DNA from: Nitrospirota bacterium
GTDB lineage: Bacteria > Nitrospirota > Nitrospiria > Nitrospirales > UBA8639
NCBI GenBank assembly: GCA_029865515.1
Contig: JAOUGQ010000052.1
Coordinates: forward strand, 1-14,902
Reading direction: 5' to 3'
Length of the DNA: 14,902 bases
Shown: piece by piece, positions 14,740-14,902 of the stretch
How positions within the stretch are numbered: position 1 is the stretch's first letter
How the letters are laid out: each line of letters starts with the position of its first letter
Program-made: the position numbers and the translations under genes
Notes under the pieces: generated by a model
What the model was told of the DNA's origin: nothing
The model's database searches: none
What the model saw: only the letters and a program-made list of their open reading frames with translations

Positions 14740-14773
14740 GGGACAGATTGCTTGAATAATGTCAAGCAGTCCC
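14740..14773. repeat. inverted repeat GGGAC...GCTTGA-ATAATG-TCAAGC...GTCCC
   Basis: A six-base stem with six-base loop (14750-14767), extended by GGGAC/GTCCC arms with an asymmetric bulge. The minus strand here contains TTGACA (14760-14765), a perfect sigma70 -35 box, but I find no good -10 at 16-18 nt. It could be an operator over the kinase promoter. Apart from this element and the preceding one, I see nothing supported between 14477 and 14902. Confidence 0.35.
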
Positions 14774-14902
14774 ACGGGTCCCTGCATAGAATGTTCCCAC
14801 CTAATTCCCAAAAAGGAATGTTATATTTTTACCCGACTGATTTTCTCAAAAAATTCAAGACATGAAAAAAATTCCAGCGGAGAGAACTGTCTTGTGAGCA
14901 CA

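Noticed and set aside
14735..14765. Minus-strand sigma70 promoter built on TTGACA
   Set aside because: The -35 box is perfect but no acceptable -10 lies 16-18 nt downstream.
1..14902. CRISPR array, insertion sequence, prophage or toxin-antitoxin module
   Set aside because: No regularly spaced direct repeats, transposase or integrase motifs, or paired small toxin-antitoxin genes are visible.

Overview
The window reads as chromosomal core DNA from a Gram-negative-type bacterium of moderate G+C. Gene content and protein style suggest the Nitrospirota (Nitrospira-like): a short EF-Ts, a stand-alone precorrin-2 dehydrogenase, large PAS/GAF kinases and small secreted orphan proteins. This assignment is an impression from the sequence, not a phylogenetic result. 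No phage, transposase, CRISPR array or integrase is visible.

Layout, left to right. A CAT-anticodon tRNA (55-130) is followed, on the opposite strand, by a membrane-bound NarX/DesK-type histidine kinase (293-1264). Upstream of the kinase is a probable unannotated 36-residue hydrophobic ORF (1309-1419), preceded by two strong dyads. A small exported or membrane-anchored protein of unknown function (1646-1960) runs rightward. A 496-residue SAM-dependent methyltransferase with an unassigned C-terminal half (2158-3648) and a ProA-family protein (3931-5286) run leftward.

The centre is a rightward translation and cell-envelope operon: rpsB, tsf, pyrH, frr and alr (5705-9673). Its genes are tightly packed: tsf and pyrH overlap as TAATG, and alr starts 10 nt after frr. 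It couples ribosomal protein S2, elongation factor Ts, UMP kinase and ribosome recycling factor to alanine racemase. Convergent to it is a leftward pair: a precorrin-2 dehydrogenase/sirohydrochlorin ferrochelatase-like protein and an MTH1187-family thiamine-binding protein, again with a TAATG overlap (9738-10714).

A gene-poor stretch (10715-11287) carries a 106-nt imperfect palindrome that resembles a dispersed palindromic repeat. The right end is a 1062-residue REC-PAS-PAS-PAS-GAF-PAS-HisKA-HATPase kinase (11288-14476). Its 5' side holds two further inverted repeats.

The most notable observation is the ProA-family protein. It keeps the overall fold signature but has Gly where the catalytic Cys should be, and several other normally invariant active-site motifs are rewritten. 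It looks like a pseudoenzyme or a re-purposed paralogue, not a proline-biosynthesis enzyme. Secondary points are the unannotated small ORFs, the altered nucleotide-binding loop of the siroheme enzyme, and the palindromic elements.
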